This document shows, piece after piece, positions 1 through 8,185 of a DNA stretch of 64,000 bases (position 1 is its first letter; each line of letters opens with the position of its first letter). Location: NCBI GenBank assembly GCA_026713825.1, contig JAPONS010000071.1:1-64000 (forward strand), in the 5' to 3' direction. Made by a program: the position numbers and the translations under genes. The DNA comes from Chloroflexota bacterium (GTDB lineage Bacteria > Chloroflexota > Dehalococcoidia > Lucifugimonadales > UBA1127). The notes beneath the pieces were generated by a model, which saw only the letters and a program-made list of their open reading frames with translations, was not told where the DNA came from and searched no databases.

Positions 1-1879
1 AGGCGTGGGTCGCCGAGAAGGTCAAGCAGGGCATCGACGTGCTGGTCTGCCACCCCCGGCTGGTGCAGACGGGCCTGGACCTCATCGACTTCCCGACCAT
101 CGTCTGGGATGAGATCGAGGTCTTGGTCTCGTAGTCCAGCGTAGTCCCCTGCTTCACGCTGATCTGGCCCGTGGCGGCGACGATGTCGAAGTACGTTGCA
201 GCCTCACCATGCAGCGTGTGGGTGTACGTCTCTTCTCCATAGGGCGTGGCGGCCACCGGGGCGCCAACCAGCGTGCCCGCAGCGGAGTTCTCCATGACAG
301 CGCGCTCCGCGTTATAGACGATCGTGTACGTAACCGTTTTCGATGCGACACCGCCGTACCCGTCACTGACGCCGTACGTCAGCGTCGAGGTGCCAGGGTT
401 GAGTCCTACTACACGGATGGAATAATCGGTTCCCGTGGATGCCGAGACTCTCAACAGACCCGGATACTGGGCTTCCGCTGAAGGCGTTAGCGTGTCGCCG
501 TCGGAGTCAGTGAAGTACGTCGGCCACTCCCCCGCGGGTCTGCTGTATGACGCATACGGCTCACGAATAATCTCGAAATCGGTCAAAACCAGTCCGACTT
601 TGGGCGGGCTGTTGGCCTTGCCGGAACCAGTGCCAGACCACGAGGAGGAGCCGCCACCGTCATAGAGGCCCTGCACACGCACTTCATAGGTGGCGCCCGC
701 TTCCAGGTTCAGGTTCTCATCCTTGCCCAGCACCGCGTTAAGTGTTGACCCATTCACCTGGCCGTATGGCAGCCACGTGTTCGAGCCCTGCTTACGGAAC
801 TCCACAGCGTAGCGCTCCAAGTTTATTGTGATCGCCGGAGCCGTCCAGCTCACGCTCAACGCCGGCTTTGTCGGCTTGCTGAACTTGACGCGGGTGACCG
901 TTGGTGTACCGGGGCTAGTCAAAGATTGCTTCGCCGTCTTTGGCGCCGCGTCCACGGTGATGGTGAACGTGAAGGCCGCCTCGTCGCCGTCCGCGTCGGC
1001 GGCGGTGTAGGTCATCGCGTATTCGCCGGCCTCGGACGGCGTGCCGCTGAGTGTGCGGGTGCCCGCGGCAAACGCCAGCCCCTCCGGCAAATCGGGCGAC
1101 AGGCTGTAGGTCAGATCGCCGTCGCCGCCGTCGGCCTCGGGCAGCGCCGTCTCGCCGGCGTCCTCGCCCTCCTGGAAGGACAGCGCATTGATTGCAACGG
1201 AGAAGGACGGCGTCAGGTCCGCCTGCGATGACGGATCCGTCTTCGGCTGCGGCGTGGCCGTCGGCACGGGGGGCGGCGACGCCTGCGCGGCCTGCTCGAC
1301 CGTAAACCGCGTTGTGCCGGGCGACCCGCAGCCCGCGCTGTTGCACGCCTCCACCCGCACCACCCACTCGCCGTAGCCGCCGACGGTGATTGTGGCGTCG
1401 GAGGAGTACACCTCCACACCCGTGTTCAGCGAGTTCCCAGGCCCCGCCACGCGCCAGCGGGCCAGGTACCGGCTCGCTCCGGTGATGTCGTCCCAGTCCA
1501 CCTGCACGCTCAGCGAGCCGGATTGGGCGTCGGCCCGCAGCCCCGTGGGTTGTGCCGGTACGGTGACTCTCGGCGCAGCCGTGGGTTCAGGAGTTGGTTC
1601 GGGAGTAGGCTGCGGCTCAGGCGTCGGTTCGGGAGTAGGCTGCGGCTCAGGCGTCGGTTCGGGAGTGGGCTGCGGCTCCGGGGTGGGTTCGGGAGTAGGC
1701 TGCGGCTCCGGCGTGGGTTCCGGCGCCTGCTGAGGCGCCGGAGTAGGCTGAGGGACCGGAACGGTCTCCTCAGCGGCGGCGGGCAGCGGGGAGAGGGGGC
1801 CAATGAAAGCAATGAGGGCCAGGGCCAGCAATGCCGCGCCCAGGACTTCAACCCGCAATCTCTCTGCCCTGTGGACCAT
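1..1879 (-). CDS. Secreted FN3/Ig/cadherin-repeat surface protein, truncated by the window edge or junction
   Basis: Translation from the ATG at 1877-1879 gives an N-terminal hydrophobic signal sequence (about residues 8-32), then a Pro/Thr/Glu/Gln spacer encoded by four 30-bp tandem repeats, then a fibronectin type III domain (about 97-190) and a putative-Ig domain with a SGTPSEAGEY motif typical of He_PIG repeats. A second FN3-like domain (about 315-425) and a cadherin-like repeat ending in TLDYETKT follow. A cadherin repeat should continue with a SYTVTVTATD-like strand, but from about base 120 downward the frame reads antisense to a helicase, so real coding probably stops there. No stop codon is reached before base 1. 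The likely role is an adhesive or extracellular matrix protein; the substrate is unknown. Confidence 0.7.
   Translation of the reverse strand, partial: MVHRAERLRVEVLGAALLALALIAFIGPLSPLPAAAEETVPVPQPTPAPQQAPEPTPEPQPTPEPTPEPQPTPEPTPEPQPTPEPTPEPQPTPEPTPEPTAAPRVTVPAQPTGLRADAQSGSLSVQVDWDDITGASRYLARWRVAGPGNSLNTGVEVYSSDATITVGGYGEWVVRVEACNSAGCGSPGTTRFTVEQAAQASPPPVPTATPQPKTDPSSQADLTPSFSVAINALSFQEGEDAGETALPEADGGDGDLTYSLSPDLPEGLAFAAGTRTLSGTPSEAGEYAMTYTAADADGDEAAFTFTITVDAAPKTAKQSLTSPGTPTVTRVKFSKPTKPALSVSWTAPAITINLERYAVEFRKQGSNTWLPYGQVNGSTLNAVLGKDENLNLEAGATYEVRVQGLYDGGGSSSWSGTGSGKANSPPKVGLVLTDFEIIREPYASYSRPAGEWPTYFTDSDGDTLTPSAEAQYPGLLRVSASTGTDYSIRVVGLNPGTSTLTYGVSDGYGGVASKTVTYTIVYNAERAVMENSAAGTLVGAPVAATPYGEETYTHTLHGEAATYFDIVAATGQISVKQGTTLDYETKTSISSQTMVGKSMRSRPVCTSRGWQTSTSMPCLTFSATHA
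3..134 (+). pseudogene. C-terminal-region fragment of a DEAD/SNF2-type helicase, cut at a junction
   Basis: Frame 3 is open from the window edge to a TAG at 132-134. The peptide contains KVKQGIDVLVCHPRLVQTG and then GLDLIDFPTIVW, which resembles the second helicase lobe of SNF2-like DEAD/DEAH helicases often carried by integrative elements. In that family the text continues into an arginine-finger motif (ASRRSWRIGQ-like). Here homology ends about base 118-122, and the following bases code, on the other strand, for a cadherin-like repeat. The gene is therefore incomplete at both ends. The family assignment is from memory of the motif and is moderate in confidence. Confidence 0.5.
1596..1720. 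repeat. Four 30-bp tandem repeats encoding a PTPEPQ-rich spacer
   Basis: The unit begins GGTTCGGGAGTAGGCTGCGG on the plus strand and recurs about every 30 bases from 1596 to 1720 with one or two substitutions per copy. It is read in frame on the minus strand as Pro-Thr-Pro-Glu-Pro-Gln repeats linking the signal sequence to the first FN3 domain. Such repeats are prone to copy-number change and to misassembly. Confidence 0.85.
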
Positions 1880-1973
1880 CTACTGTATTGCCCCTGCCGT
1901 CGAGTTTTCGGCCCGAATGTCCATTCGCCGTTCTCTCCGGGCCCCTGTGCGCTGTTGGCGCTCCCAAGTGTTT

Positions 1974-1995
1974 GCACACACAATCTGTGTGTTGC
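1974..1995. promoter_or_regulatory. Imperfect inverted repeat, candidate operator between divergent genes
   Basis: GCACACACA and TGTGTGTTGC form an imperfect inverted repeat around ATC, midway between the minus-strand surface protein and the plus-strand MarR gene. Its position in a divergent intergenic region suits a regulator site. No binding protein is assigned. Confidence 0.35.
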
Positions 1996-2048
1996 TCTAC
2001 TGTTGCACCAACAGTGATTTCCAAGACTATAATTGTCTACAAAAAACA

Positions 2049-2078
2049 TTGTCAACCCCCAATTTTGCGATGTATACT
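2049..2078 (+). promoter_or_regulatory. Sigma70-type promoter for the MarR gene
   Basis: TTGTCA (2049-2054) and TATACT (2073-2078) are separated by 18 bp, close to the bacterial housekeeping consensus. The start codon at 2213 lies about 130 bases further on, leaving a long leader. A second, poorer pair (TTGCAC 2003-2008, TATAAT 2028-2033, 19-bp spacing) lies just upstream. A direct repeat ATTGTCTAC / ATTGTCAAC (2032-2040, 2048-2056) overlaps the -35 region and may be a regulator site. Confidence 0.6.
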
Positions 2079-2212
2079 ACAACAAGGTGATAAGATACGA
2101 GATGGTAGCCGATGCCCCCTGGAGCGGGCCGCAGCGCAACGCTCACCGGCGGGACGGGCTACCGGGCGCGCCAAGGCTTCTGCGCCCTAATGCAAAGGAA
2201 GGAACGGGAAAC

Positions 2213-2695
2213 GTGGCAGACCTTACCCCCCCGAATGACCCAGGCCACTGGACCGAAATCCTGGCTAACGACTGGCGAGTGCGCATTTCCGAGTTGAACA
2301 ACTTGGCGATAAAGAGTTTGACGACCCAGGTGGCGGTCCACGGCTTGACCCCTATGGAGTTCGACCTCCTCAGAGTCTGTGATGCACTGGACAGGGAATG
2401 CACCGCCACGGAGCTGGTGAGATTCCTGCCGGTGGACCCCGCCCGCATAAGCCGCCTCGTCAACACGCTGGTGGACGCAGGTCTGCTGATCAGGCGCCGC
2501 ACTCTTGAGGACCGGCGGATTGTCATGCTCCGGCTTTCTGAAAAGGGCAGAGACCTGACCTCCCGCATCATGGAGGACATCACGCAGTATAACGCCGGGC
2601 TCATAGAGGGGATTGGGCCGGATGAGCTGCAGGTCTTCCTTCAGGTCACGTCCCGCATCATCGCCAACCTTGAGGCATTGGCGGAGCCCGAGTAG
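2213..2695 (+). CDS. MarR-family transcriptional regulator
   Basis: This encodes a 160-residue winged-helix regulator. The open frame reaches back to 2033, but the GTG at 2213 follows a purine-rich AAAGGAAGGAACGGG site and gives the usual MarR length, so it is preferred. The protein shows a helical dimerisation start, a helix-turn-helix around ATELVRFLPVDPARISRLVN, and a wing with the MarR signature RRRTLEDRRIVMLRLSEKG. Such proteins usually repress nearby genes and are released by small phenolic ligands. The target here is unknown; the neighbours are a surface protein and two methyltransferases. It is convergent with the methyltransferase at 2802. Confidence 0.9.
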   Translation: MADLTPPNDPGHWTEILANDWRVRISELNNLAIKSLTTQVAVHGLTPMEFDLLRVCDALDRECTATELVRFLPVDPARISRLVNTLVDAGLLIRRRTLEDRRIVMLRLSEKGRDLTSRIMEDITQYNAGLIEGIGPDELQVFLQVTSRIIANLEALAEPE

Positions 2696-2769
2696 CCCCG
2701 GACGGACGGCTCAGGCGAGCGCCGCGAGACCTCAGTCACGGGGAGGGCGTTGCGTCCGCCCGCACAGAC

Positions 2770-2794
2770 GCGCCGGCGAGGGCCGGGCCGGCGC
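2770..2794 (-). terminator. GC-rich hairpin downstream of the first methyltransferase
   Basis: GCGCCGGC (2770-2777) pairs with GCCGGCGC (2787-2794) across a 9-base loop, just past the stop of the minus-strand gene ending at 2802. There is no clear U tract, so its termination role is uncertain. Confidence 0.35.
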
Positions 2795-2801
2795 TAAGGG
2801 A

Positions 2802-3629
2802 TCAGGCAAACGCCTTGTTGGCCAGCGTCTCCCCATACGCCACGCCAAGGAAGGCGCCGGGATGCTCCCTCCACCTGGCATAGGCATTGCCGATTGCGTC
2901 GCACAGCTCTCTCGTCGCCGCTCCGTACTTTATGGCTGCCTCCGCGATCTCCGGCGACAGAAACCACTGGGTCGCTATCCCGTAGATGAACTCGACGTCC
3001 GCGGGCGCGCTGAAGATGTCAAACGTCGCTGTGGCGTAGACGTTCTCAAACCCCGCGTTCTTCAAGTGGACCTTCAGCTCCTTGCCCATCTGTGGATGCC
3101 CGTCGTCGGCGGCCAGGAGGTCTTCAAACATATCCCATGCCTGCCGGATGACGCCGAAATCGGGCTCCGTGAAGCTGGACGCGCAGATCATCTCCCGGCA
3201 CCCCAGGATGCCGCCGGGCTTGAGCACCCGCTTCACTTCCGCCAGCGCCGCGGCGGTGTCGGGAATGTGCATCAGCACGTTGTGGCAGTGGGCCACGTCA
3301 AAGTAGTCGTCCTCAAAGGGGAGGGCCGTCACATCGCCCACGTGGAACGTCGCGTTGCTGACGTCGTGCGCCTCCGCCACCGACCGCGCCAGCTCGACCT
3401 GTGACGGCTCCATGTCCACGCCGTGCAGCTCGCCCGGCGCTATGGCCCGCGCCAGCCCCGCGGATATGGTGCCCGGCCCGCAGCCGAAGTCCAGGACCCG
3501 GAGGCCCGGCCTCAGATACGGGATCAGGTAGGCGGCGTTTGCCTGCGCCGTGAATCGCCGGAGGTTCTCCAGGAACTCCTCGCTGAAGCCCATCGTATAA
3601 TCTGGCGTTCCCGCCTGCTCTTCAGTCAT
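2802..3629 (-). CDS. Class I SAM-dependent methyltransferase, copy 1 of a tandem pair
   Basis: A 275-residue methyltransferase of the UbiE/Methyltransf_11 type. The SAM-binding motif I is VLDFGCGPGT (about residues 45-54), followed by the acidic strand HGVDME, motif II around FEDDYFDVAHC and the post-motif LKPGG. Class I methyltransferases transfer a methyl group from SAM to a small molecule; the acceptor cannot be read from sequence. The next gene upstream (3731-4558) encodes a protein of the same length that aligns without gaps along its whole length. Both are on the minus strand about 100 bases apart, so they are probably cotranscribed. No membrane segment or signal peptide is seen. Confidence 0.9.
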   Translation of the reverse strand: MTEEQAGTPDYTMGFSEEFLENLRRFTAQANAAYLIPYLRPGLRVLDFGCGPGTISAGLARAIAPGELHGVDMEPSQVELARSVAEAHDVSNATFHVGDVTALPFEDDYFDVAHCHNVLMHIPDTAAALAEVKRVLKPGGILGCREMICASSFTEPDFGVIRQAWDMFEDLLAADDGHPQMGKELKVHLKNAGFENVYATATFDIFSAPADVEFIYGIATQWFLSPEIAEAAIKYGAATRELCDAIGNAYARWREHPGAFLGVAYGETLANKAFA

Positions 3630-3730
3630 ACCTCATGCCTCCCCTGTTTTGCACATGCAGCTTGAACTGTGAAGCTCCCCGCGGCAGCCCGCCATTGCCC
3701 GGCCCGATGGGCAAGCGGCGCAGCCGGGGA

Positions 3731-4558
3731 TCAGGCAAACGGCTTATACCCCACAGCCTCCCCGTAAGCTATGCCGACCAGCGCGCCCGGATGGGCCCTC
3801 CACTGTTCGTGGGCTTCCCGTATGTTGTAGTAGAGTCCCTGGGTGGCGGCCCCGTACTTTATAGCCGCTTCCTTTACATCGGGAGACAGGAACCAGTTTT
3901 TGACCATGGCGTAAAAGTAGTCCAGGTCCCTCTGGGAGCTGTAGCTGTTGAAGGACGTGCTCGCCTGGACGTCGGCAAACCCGGCCGCAAGAAGATGAGT
4001 TTTCAGGGATTTGCCTATTTGAGGATGGCCGTCGTCGGCAGCCACCAGGTCCCTGAATACTTCCCAGCCCCTTTGCAGGTACCCAAAGTCCGGGTGGGTA
4101 AAGCATGAATCGCAGATCATCTCCCGGCATCCAATGATGCCGCCCGGCTTGAGGACCCGCTTCACTTCCGCCAGCAGGGCGGCGGTGTCGGGAACGTGCA
4201 TCAGGACGTTGTAAGAGTGGGCGATATCGAAGTAATCATCCTCGAAGGGCATATCCGTGGCATCGGCAACGTGGAAAACAGCGTTGTCCCGCCTATCGGC
4301 CCGGACTACGGCCCGGGCCCGCTCCACCTGGGACTCCTCCATGTCCACCCCATGCAGCTCGCCGGGAGCTACGGCCCTGGCGATCCCCACCGATATGGTG
4401 CCGGGCCCGCAGCCGAAGTCCAGGACCCGCATTCCGGGCTTCAGATACGGAATCAAATAGGCTGCATTGGTCTCCAGGGTATGCCTTTGGAGGTATTCGA
4501 GCATAGCCGGACTGAAGCCCATCGTATAGTCGGGCGTTCCTGATTCCTCACGCGTCAT
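3731..4558 (-). CDS. Class I SAM-dependent methyltransferase, copy 2 of a tandem pair
   Basis: This 275-residue protein is a paralogue of the product of 2802-3629. It keeps motif I VLDFGCGPGT, the acidic HGVDME strand, FEDDYFDIAHS and LKPGG, and ends with the same AYGE...KPFA pattern. The middle-to-C-terminal part (about residues 180-260), which usually forms the acceptor cap, is less alike than the SAM core, suggesting the copies differ in substrate. It is the promoter-proximal gene of the pair and is divergent from the kinase at 4884, sharing an intergenic region with paired promoters and a direct repeat. Confidence 0.9.
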   Translation of the reverse strand: MTREESGTPDYTMGFSPAMLEYLQRHTLETNAAYLIPYLKPGMRVLDFGCGPGTISVGIARAVAPGELHGVDMEESQVERARAVVRADRRDNAVFHVADATDMPFEDDYFDIAHSYNVLMHVPDTAALLAEVKRVLKPGGIIGCREMICDSCFTHPDFGYLQRGWEVFRDLVAADDGHPQIGKSLKTHLLAAGFADVQASTSFNSYSSQRDLDYFYAMVKNWFLSPDVKEAAIKYGAATQGLYYNIREAHEQWRAHPGALVGIAYGEAVGYKPFA

Positions 4559-4733
4559 GAATGCCTCTCCACTACACTACCGGCATCGAACTGCCTGAAA
4601 CCCCAGTCGTTGGACGGCCGTCCGAAGGCGGCCTGCGCGGGGTCGGCAACGTCCGCAGCTTGGACGGAGGCCGATGAATTTCCCGCCTGTGCTTGTGTTT
4701 GGGGGTAAGACAGCGAATCATCGTACCACATCC

Positions 4734-4762
4734 ATATAATCTTGCTGTAACTTTTTGAGCAA
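4734..4762 (-). promoter_or_regulatory. Promoter for the methyltransferase pair
   Basis: On the minus strand TTGCTC (4757-4762) and TTATAT (4734-4739) are spaced by 17 bp. The spacer contains one copy of the TGTAACTTTT repeat (4746-4755, plus-strand reading). The start codon at 4558 is about 175 bases downstream. Confidence 0.5.
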
Positions 4763-4787
4763 TTTCCCATGACTACTTGTAACTTTT
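4746..4787. repeat. Direct repeat TGTAACTTTT x2 in a divergent promoter region
   Basis: Exact copies lie at 4746-4755 and 4778-4787, 32 bp apart, near three helical turns. One sits in the spacer of the minus-strand promoter; the other overlaps the -35 box of the plus-strand promoter. Direct repeats are the usual site form for OmpR-type DNA-binding domains, and the adjacent kinase ends in such a domain. Confidence 0.6.
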
Positions 4788-4805
4788 CGCCGGATTTGGC
4801 ATAAT
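4777..4805 (+). promoter_or_regulatory. Promoter for the GAF/PAS kinase-regulator gene
   Basis: TTGTAA (4777-4782) and CATAAT (4800-4805) are separated by 17 bp. Transcription would begin about 4811, which rules out the GTG at 4806 as the start codon and favours the TTG at 4884. Confidence 0.6.
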
Positions 4806-4883
4806 GTGCCTCTATTCGCCCAGACTTCTCCGTCCATCGGCATCGGATTGCCGGGATCTGGATATTTCCGCCGAGGTGACCAG

Positions 4884-7292
4884 TTGGACCAACAGGATGG
4901 ACCCCACCGGGAGATCGCCAGGCTGCGGGAGCGCCTCACGCGACTGAGCGAGGCCAGCCTCCGCATCAACGAGAGCCTCGACTTCGACACGGTGCTGCAG
5001 GAGGTGGTCGACAGCGCCCGGGCGCTGACGGCCTCACGCTACGGGGCGATAACCGTCTGGGGGGAAGCCGGGCAGACGCCCGATTTCATCGTCTCCGGCC
5101 TGACCGGGGAGGAGCACCAGGGGCTGTGGGACATGCCGGAGGGACTGGGATTTTTCAAGTATCTCAGCGGGCTTGAGGAGCCCCTGCGGGTTTCGGACGT
5201 TGACAGCCACCTGGGAGGACTGGACATGCCCCGGTTCCTGCCCTCGGTGCCGGTGAAGTCCCTGCTGGTCGCTCCTATCCGTCACCAGGGGGTCGGGGTC
5301 GGTACGATCTATCTGGGCCATGACACGGGCGACCGGGAGTTCACGCGGGAGGACGAGGAGACCCTCGTGCTCTTCGCCTCCCAGGCGGCTATGGCCATCG
5401 CCAACGCCCGCCGGCACCGGGAGGAGCGGCAGGCCAGGGCTGACCTTGAGGCCCTCATCAACACCTCCCCGGTGGGCGTCGTGGTCTTCGATGCCGCCTC
5501 AGGGGTTCCCAAGTCCTTCAACCGGGAGGCTGTGCGGATCGTCGACAGCCTGCGCAGCCCCGGCCAATCTCTGGAGGCCATGCTGGACGTGATGACCTTC
5601 CGTCGGGCCGACGGCCGGGAGGTCTCCCTGCGGAATTTCCCCGTAGCCGAGCTGCTGAGGGCTGGCGAGACGGTGCGGGCCGAGGAGATTGTCCTGGAGG
5701 TGCCCGGCCGCCGGACGGTCACGGTGTTGCTGAACGCCACGCCCATCCTCTCCGACGGGGGCGCCGTGGAGTCGATGGTGGTCACCATGCAGGACATGGC
5801 CGACGTCCAGGAGATGGAGCGGCTGCGGGCCGACTTTCTCGCCATGGTGAGCCATGAACTCCGTGCGCCGCTGACCTCTATCAAGGGCTCCGCCGCTACG
5901 GTGTTGGGTTCGTCCACGGAGCTGGACCCGGCGGTGGTGCGCCAGTTCCTCCGCATCATTGAGGACCAGGCCGACCACATGCACGGCCTGGTGGCCGACC
6001 TGCTGGATGTGGCCCGCATCGAGACGGGCGAATTGCCGGTCAGCCCCGAACCCGCGGATGCCGCCGTGCTGGTGGACCGGGCCAGGAGCGCCTTCATCAG
6101 CTCCGGAGGCAGGAATAACCTCACCATAGATGTGGAGCCGGGCCTTCCCCTGGTCATGGCGGACAGGCGGCGCATCGTCCAGGTGCTCCGCAACCTCCTG
6201 TCCAACTCGGCGCGCCACTCGCCCCAGTTGTCGGTGATCCGGGTCAGTGCCGCGCGGGAGGGCGTTGACGTGGCGTTCTCGGTGGCCGACGACGGACGGG
6301 GGATACCCGCCGAGAGCCTGCCCTTCCTGTTCCGCAAGTTCTCCCGGGTCCAGTCTGAGGAGCAGGGAGGGGACACGGGACTGGGGCTCGCCATCTGCAA
6401 GGGGATAGTGGAGGCGCACGGCGGCCGCATCTGGGCCGACAGCGACGGGCCGGGACGTGGCTCACGTTTCACCTTCACCCTTCCGACGGTGGAGGAAGCC
6501 GGAACTGCTGCCGCTGGCCGATTTCCAACGATTGCGGAGAGTTCCCTGCGTCATATGCAAACCGGCTTTGAGGAACAGGTGCGGGTCCTCGCGGTGGACG
6601 ACGACCCCCAGACACTCAGGTACGTCCGGGATACGTTGGCCGGAGCCGGATACTACCCGATAGTGGCCGGAGACCCGGAGGAGGTGCTCCGGCTCGTGGA
6701 GGAAGAGAAGCCTGAGCTTGTGCTGCTGGACATGATGCTGCCCGGATACGACGGCATTGATCTGATGAAGGACATCATGGAGGCGGCGGACGTGCCGGTC
6801 ATCTTCCTGTCCGCCTACGGACGGGAGGAGCTGATCGCCAGGGCCTTCGACATGGGCGCCGCCGATTACGTCGTCAAGCCATTCTCTCCAACTGAGCTGG
6901 CGGCGAGGATCAGGTCGGCCCTGCGCCGCCGTTCGGTGGGCGAGCCGTCGGAACCGTACGTGCTGCGCGCCCTGACCATCAACTACTCAGAGCGCAGAGT
7001 GACCCTTGCCGGTCGTCCGGTTCGGCTGACCCCGATTGAGTACCGGATGCTCGCCGAGCTCGCGGCCAACTCCGGGCGACTGTTGACCTACCAGCGTCTG
7101 TTGGACCGGGTGTGGGGAGAGAAGGGCGATAGCGACCTTCGGCCCATGCGGACCATCGTGGGCAAGCTCCGCCGCAAGCTGGGTGAAGACACGAACAACC
7201 CCGAATACATTTTCACCGAGCCCCGCGTCGGCTACTGGATGGCAAAGGGCGGGCCGCCGGAGCCGGAGAGTGGGCCGCAACCATCAGACTGA
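4884..7292 (+). CDS. One-chain two-component regulator: GAF-PAS-HisKA-HATPase-REC-winged helix
   Basis: The open frame starts at a GTG at 4806, but a GAGGTG ribosome site sits five bases before the TTG at 4884 and the promoter overlaps 4806, so an 802-residue product is preferred. Domains in order: coiled start, GAF sensor (about 20-175), PAS-like (about 185-310), HisKA with phospho-acceptor His324 in MVSHELRAPL, HATPase with DDGRGI and GLGLAI boxes (about 410-535), receiver with phospho-Asp616 in LVLLDMMLPG (about 565-680), and an OmpR/PhoB winged helix (about 690-790) with RLTPIEYRMLAEL. There is no membrane segment, so it should sense a cytoplasmic ligand and act on DNA itself. Putting kinase and output DNA-binding domain in one chain is uncommon. 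Likely targets are itself and the divergent methyltransferases. Confidence 0.9.
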   Translation: MDQQDGPHREIARLRERLTRLSEASLRINESLDFDTVLQEVVDSARALTASRYGAITVWGEAGQTPDFIVSGLTGEEHQGLWDMPEGLGFFKYLSGLEEPLRVSDVDSHLGGLDMPRFLPSVPVKSLLVAPIRHQGVGVGTIYLGHDTGDREFTREDEETLVLFASQAAMAIANARRHREERQARADLEALINTSPVGVVVFDAASGVPKSFNREAVRIVDSLRSPGQSLEAMLDVMTFRRADGREVSLRNFPVAELLRAGETVRAEEIVLEVPGRRTVTVLLNATPILSDGGAVESMVVTMQDMADVQEMERLRADFLAMVSHELRAPLTSIKGSAATVLGSSTELDPAVVRQFLRIIEDQADHMHGLVADLLDVARIETGELPVSPEPADAAVLVDRARSAFISSGGRNNLTIDVEPGLPLVMADRRRIVQVLRNLLSNSARHSPQLSVIRVSAAREGVDVAFSVADDGRGIPAESLPFLFRKFSRVQSEEQGGDTGLGLAICKGIVEAHGGRIWADSDGPGRGSRFTFTLPTVEEAGTAAAGRFPTIAESSLRHMQTGFEEQVRVLAVDDDPQTLRYVRDTLAGAGYYPIVAGDPEEVLRLVEEEKPELVLLDMMLPGYDGIDLMKDIMEAADVPVIFLSAYGREELIARAFDMGAADYVVKPFSPTELAARIRSALRRRSVGEPSEPYVLRALTINYSERRVTLAGRPVRLTPIEYRMLAELAANSGRLLTYQRLLDRVWGEKGDSDLRPMRTIVGKLRRKLGEDTNNPEYIFTEPRVGYWMAKGGPPEPESGPQPSD

Positions 7293-7603
7293 CCTGCATC
7301 GGCATGACCCGGATAGACGCCGTCGCGGGCCGGTCTGTCATAGTCAAAGGATGGCGGCCTTTTGGGAACCGCACACGCTGCCCGGCCGCATCTGAAAGAC
7401 GGCGCGGCGTCCGGCGACGTCCCGCTTCCGGTAGCCGGGCCGCTCAAGAGACTCATGGACGAACAGCCCGGCGGGTTTGACAGCCCGGATTGGGGACACG
7501 TACGATGCCCCGGACTCGCCTGCAATGGTTTTTCGGTAAGCGTGATGTTTCGGCGCGGAAGCCGGGCTGACTTGCCGCAAACCCTGCCGGAGCTAGGGAA
7601 CAC
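7293..7603. other. Intergenic stretch, no gene recognised
   Basis: Several short frames exist on both strands here, but none has a convincing ribosome site, composition or known motif. I see no terminator with a U tract after the kinase stop. Confidence 0.5.
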
Positions 7604-8185
7604 ATGCTCAAACTGATCGCGCCCCGGGACCTCGCCCCAATCCCGGCTGCGGCCGCTGCGGCCTTCGTGGCCTTGGCCGTCTTTGCCTGGACGGAGCGGA
7701 CCATCCTGGTGGACCCGGATGGGATGTCTGTTCCCTATTGGCCGTGGAAGCTCTGGCAGACCGGCCCGCTGCTCATCGGGGCCGTCGGCGTCTGGTGGGT
7801 CTGGCTGAGCACGCGCCGCGTCCCGTGGGTGCGGAGCCTTGCGCTGGGCATCCTGGCCTTCGCCGTGCTCGCCAACGGGTACAGCGGACTGTTTGGCGAC
7901 CACTGGGGCAACGTCTGGCGCACAATCAACCCCCTGTTCATCGGCTCCTCCAGCGTGGCGGCGGTTGCCCTGTGGCGGACCGGGTGCGCAGCGGGACGCG
8001 GGGCCGCAGTGGTCTCGGCGGGATTGGGCGCGATCGTTTTCGCCAACGCCTACTTCATCGACAACGGAGTCCTGTGGCAGATACTGAACCCGGTGCGGAT
8101 GCTTGCGGCGCTGGCCTGGGCCGGATGCGCCGGCGAGGCAAACATCGCCGCATCGGAAGGCGGCGCGCCGGGAAGCCGCAGCTAG
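7604..8185 (+). CDS. Hypothetical polytopic membrane protein
   Basis: A 193-residue protein starting at the ATG at 7604 after GGAGCTAGGGAACAC. About five or six hydrophobic segments are visible, the first over residues 11-29, then around GPLLIGAVGVWWVW, ALGILAFAVLANGY, SVAAVALW, and AAVVSAGLGAIVFANAYF. No family motif is recognised. It stands alone between the kinase and the MFS carrier on the same strand, with a 260-base gap before the carrier. A small multipass protein of this kind could be a sensor partner or a transport accessory; neither can be shown. Confidence 0.65.
   Translation: MLKLIAPRDLAPIPAAAAAAFVALAVFAWTERTILVDPDGMSVPYWPWKLWQTGPLLIGAVGVWWVWLSTRRVPWVRSLALGILAFAVLANGYSGLFGDHWGNVWRTINPLFIGSSSVAAVALWRTGCAAGRGAAVVSAGLGAIVFANAYFIDNGVLWQILNPVRMLAALAWAGCAGEANIAASEGGAPGSRS

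Noticed and set aside
1596-1720. Possible CRISPR array
   Set aside because: The repeats are contiguous 30-bp units without unique spacers and are read in frame as a proline-rich linker.
4555-4770. Minus-strand frame of 71 codons upstream of the methyltransferases
   Set aside because: It overlaps the divergent promoter region, has no ribosome site or known motif, and its composition looks non-coding.
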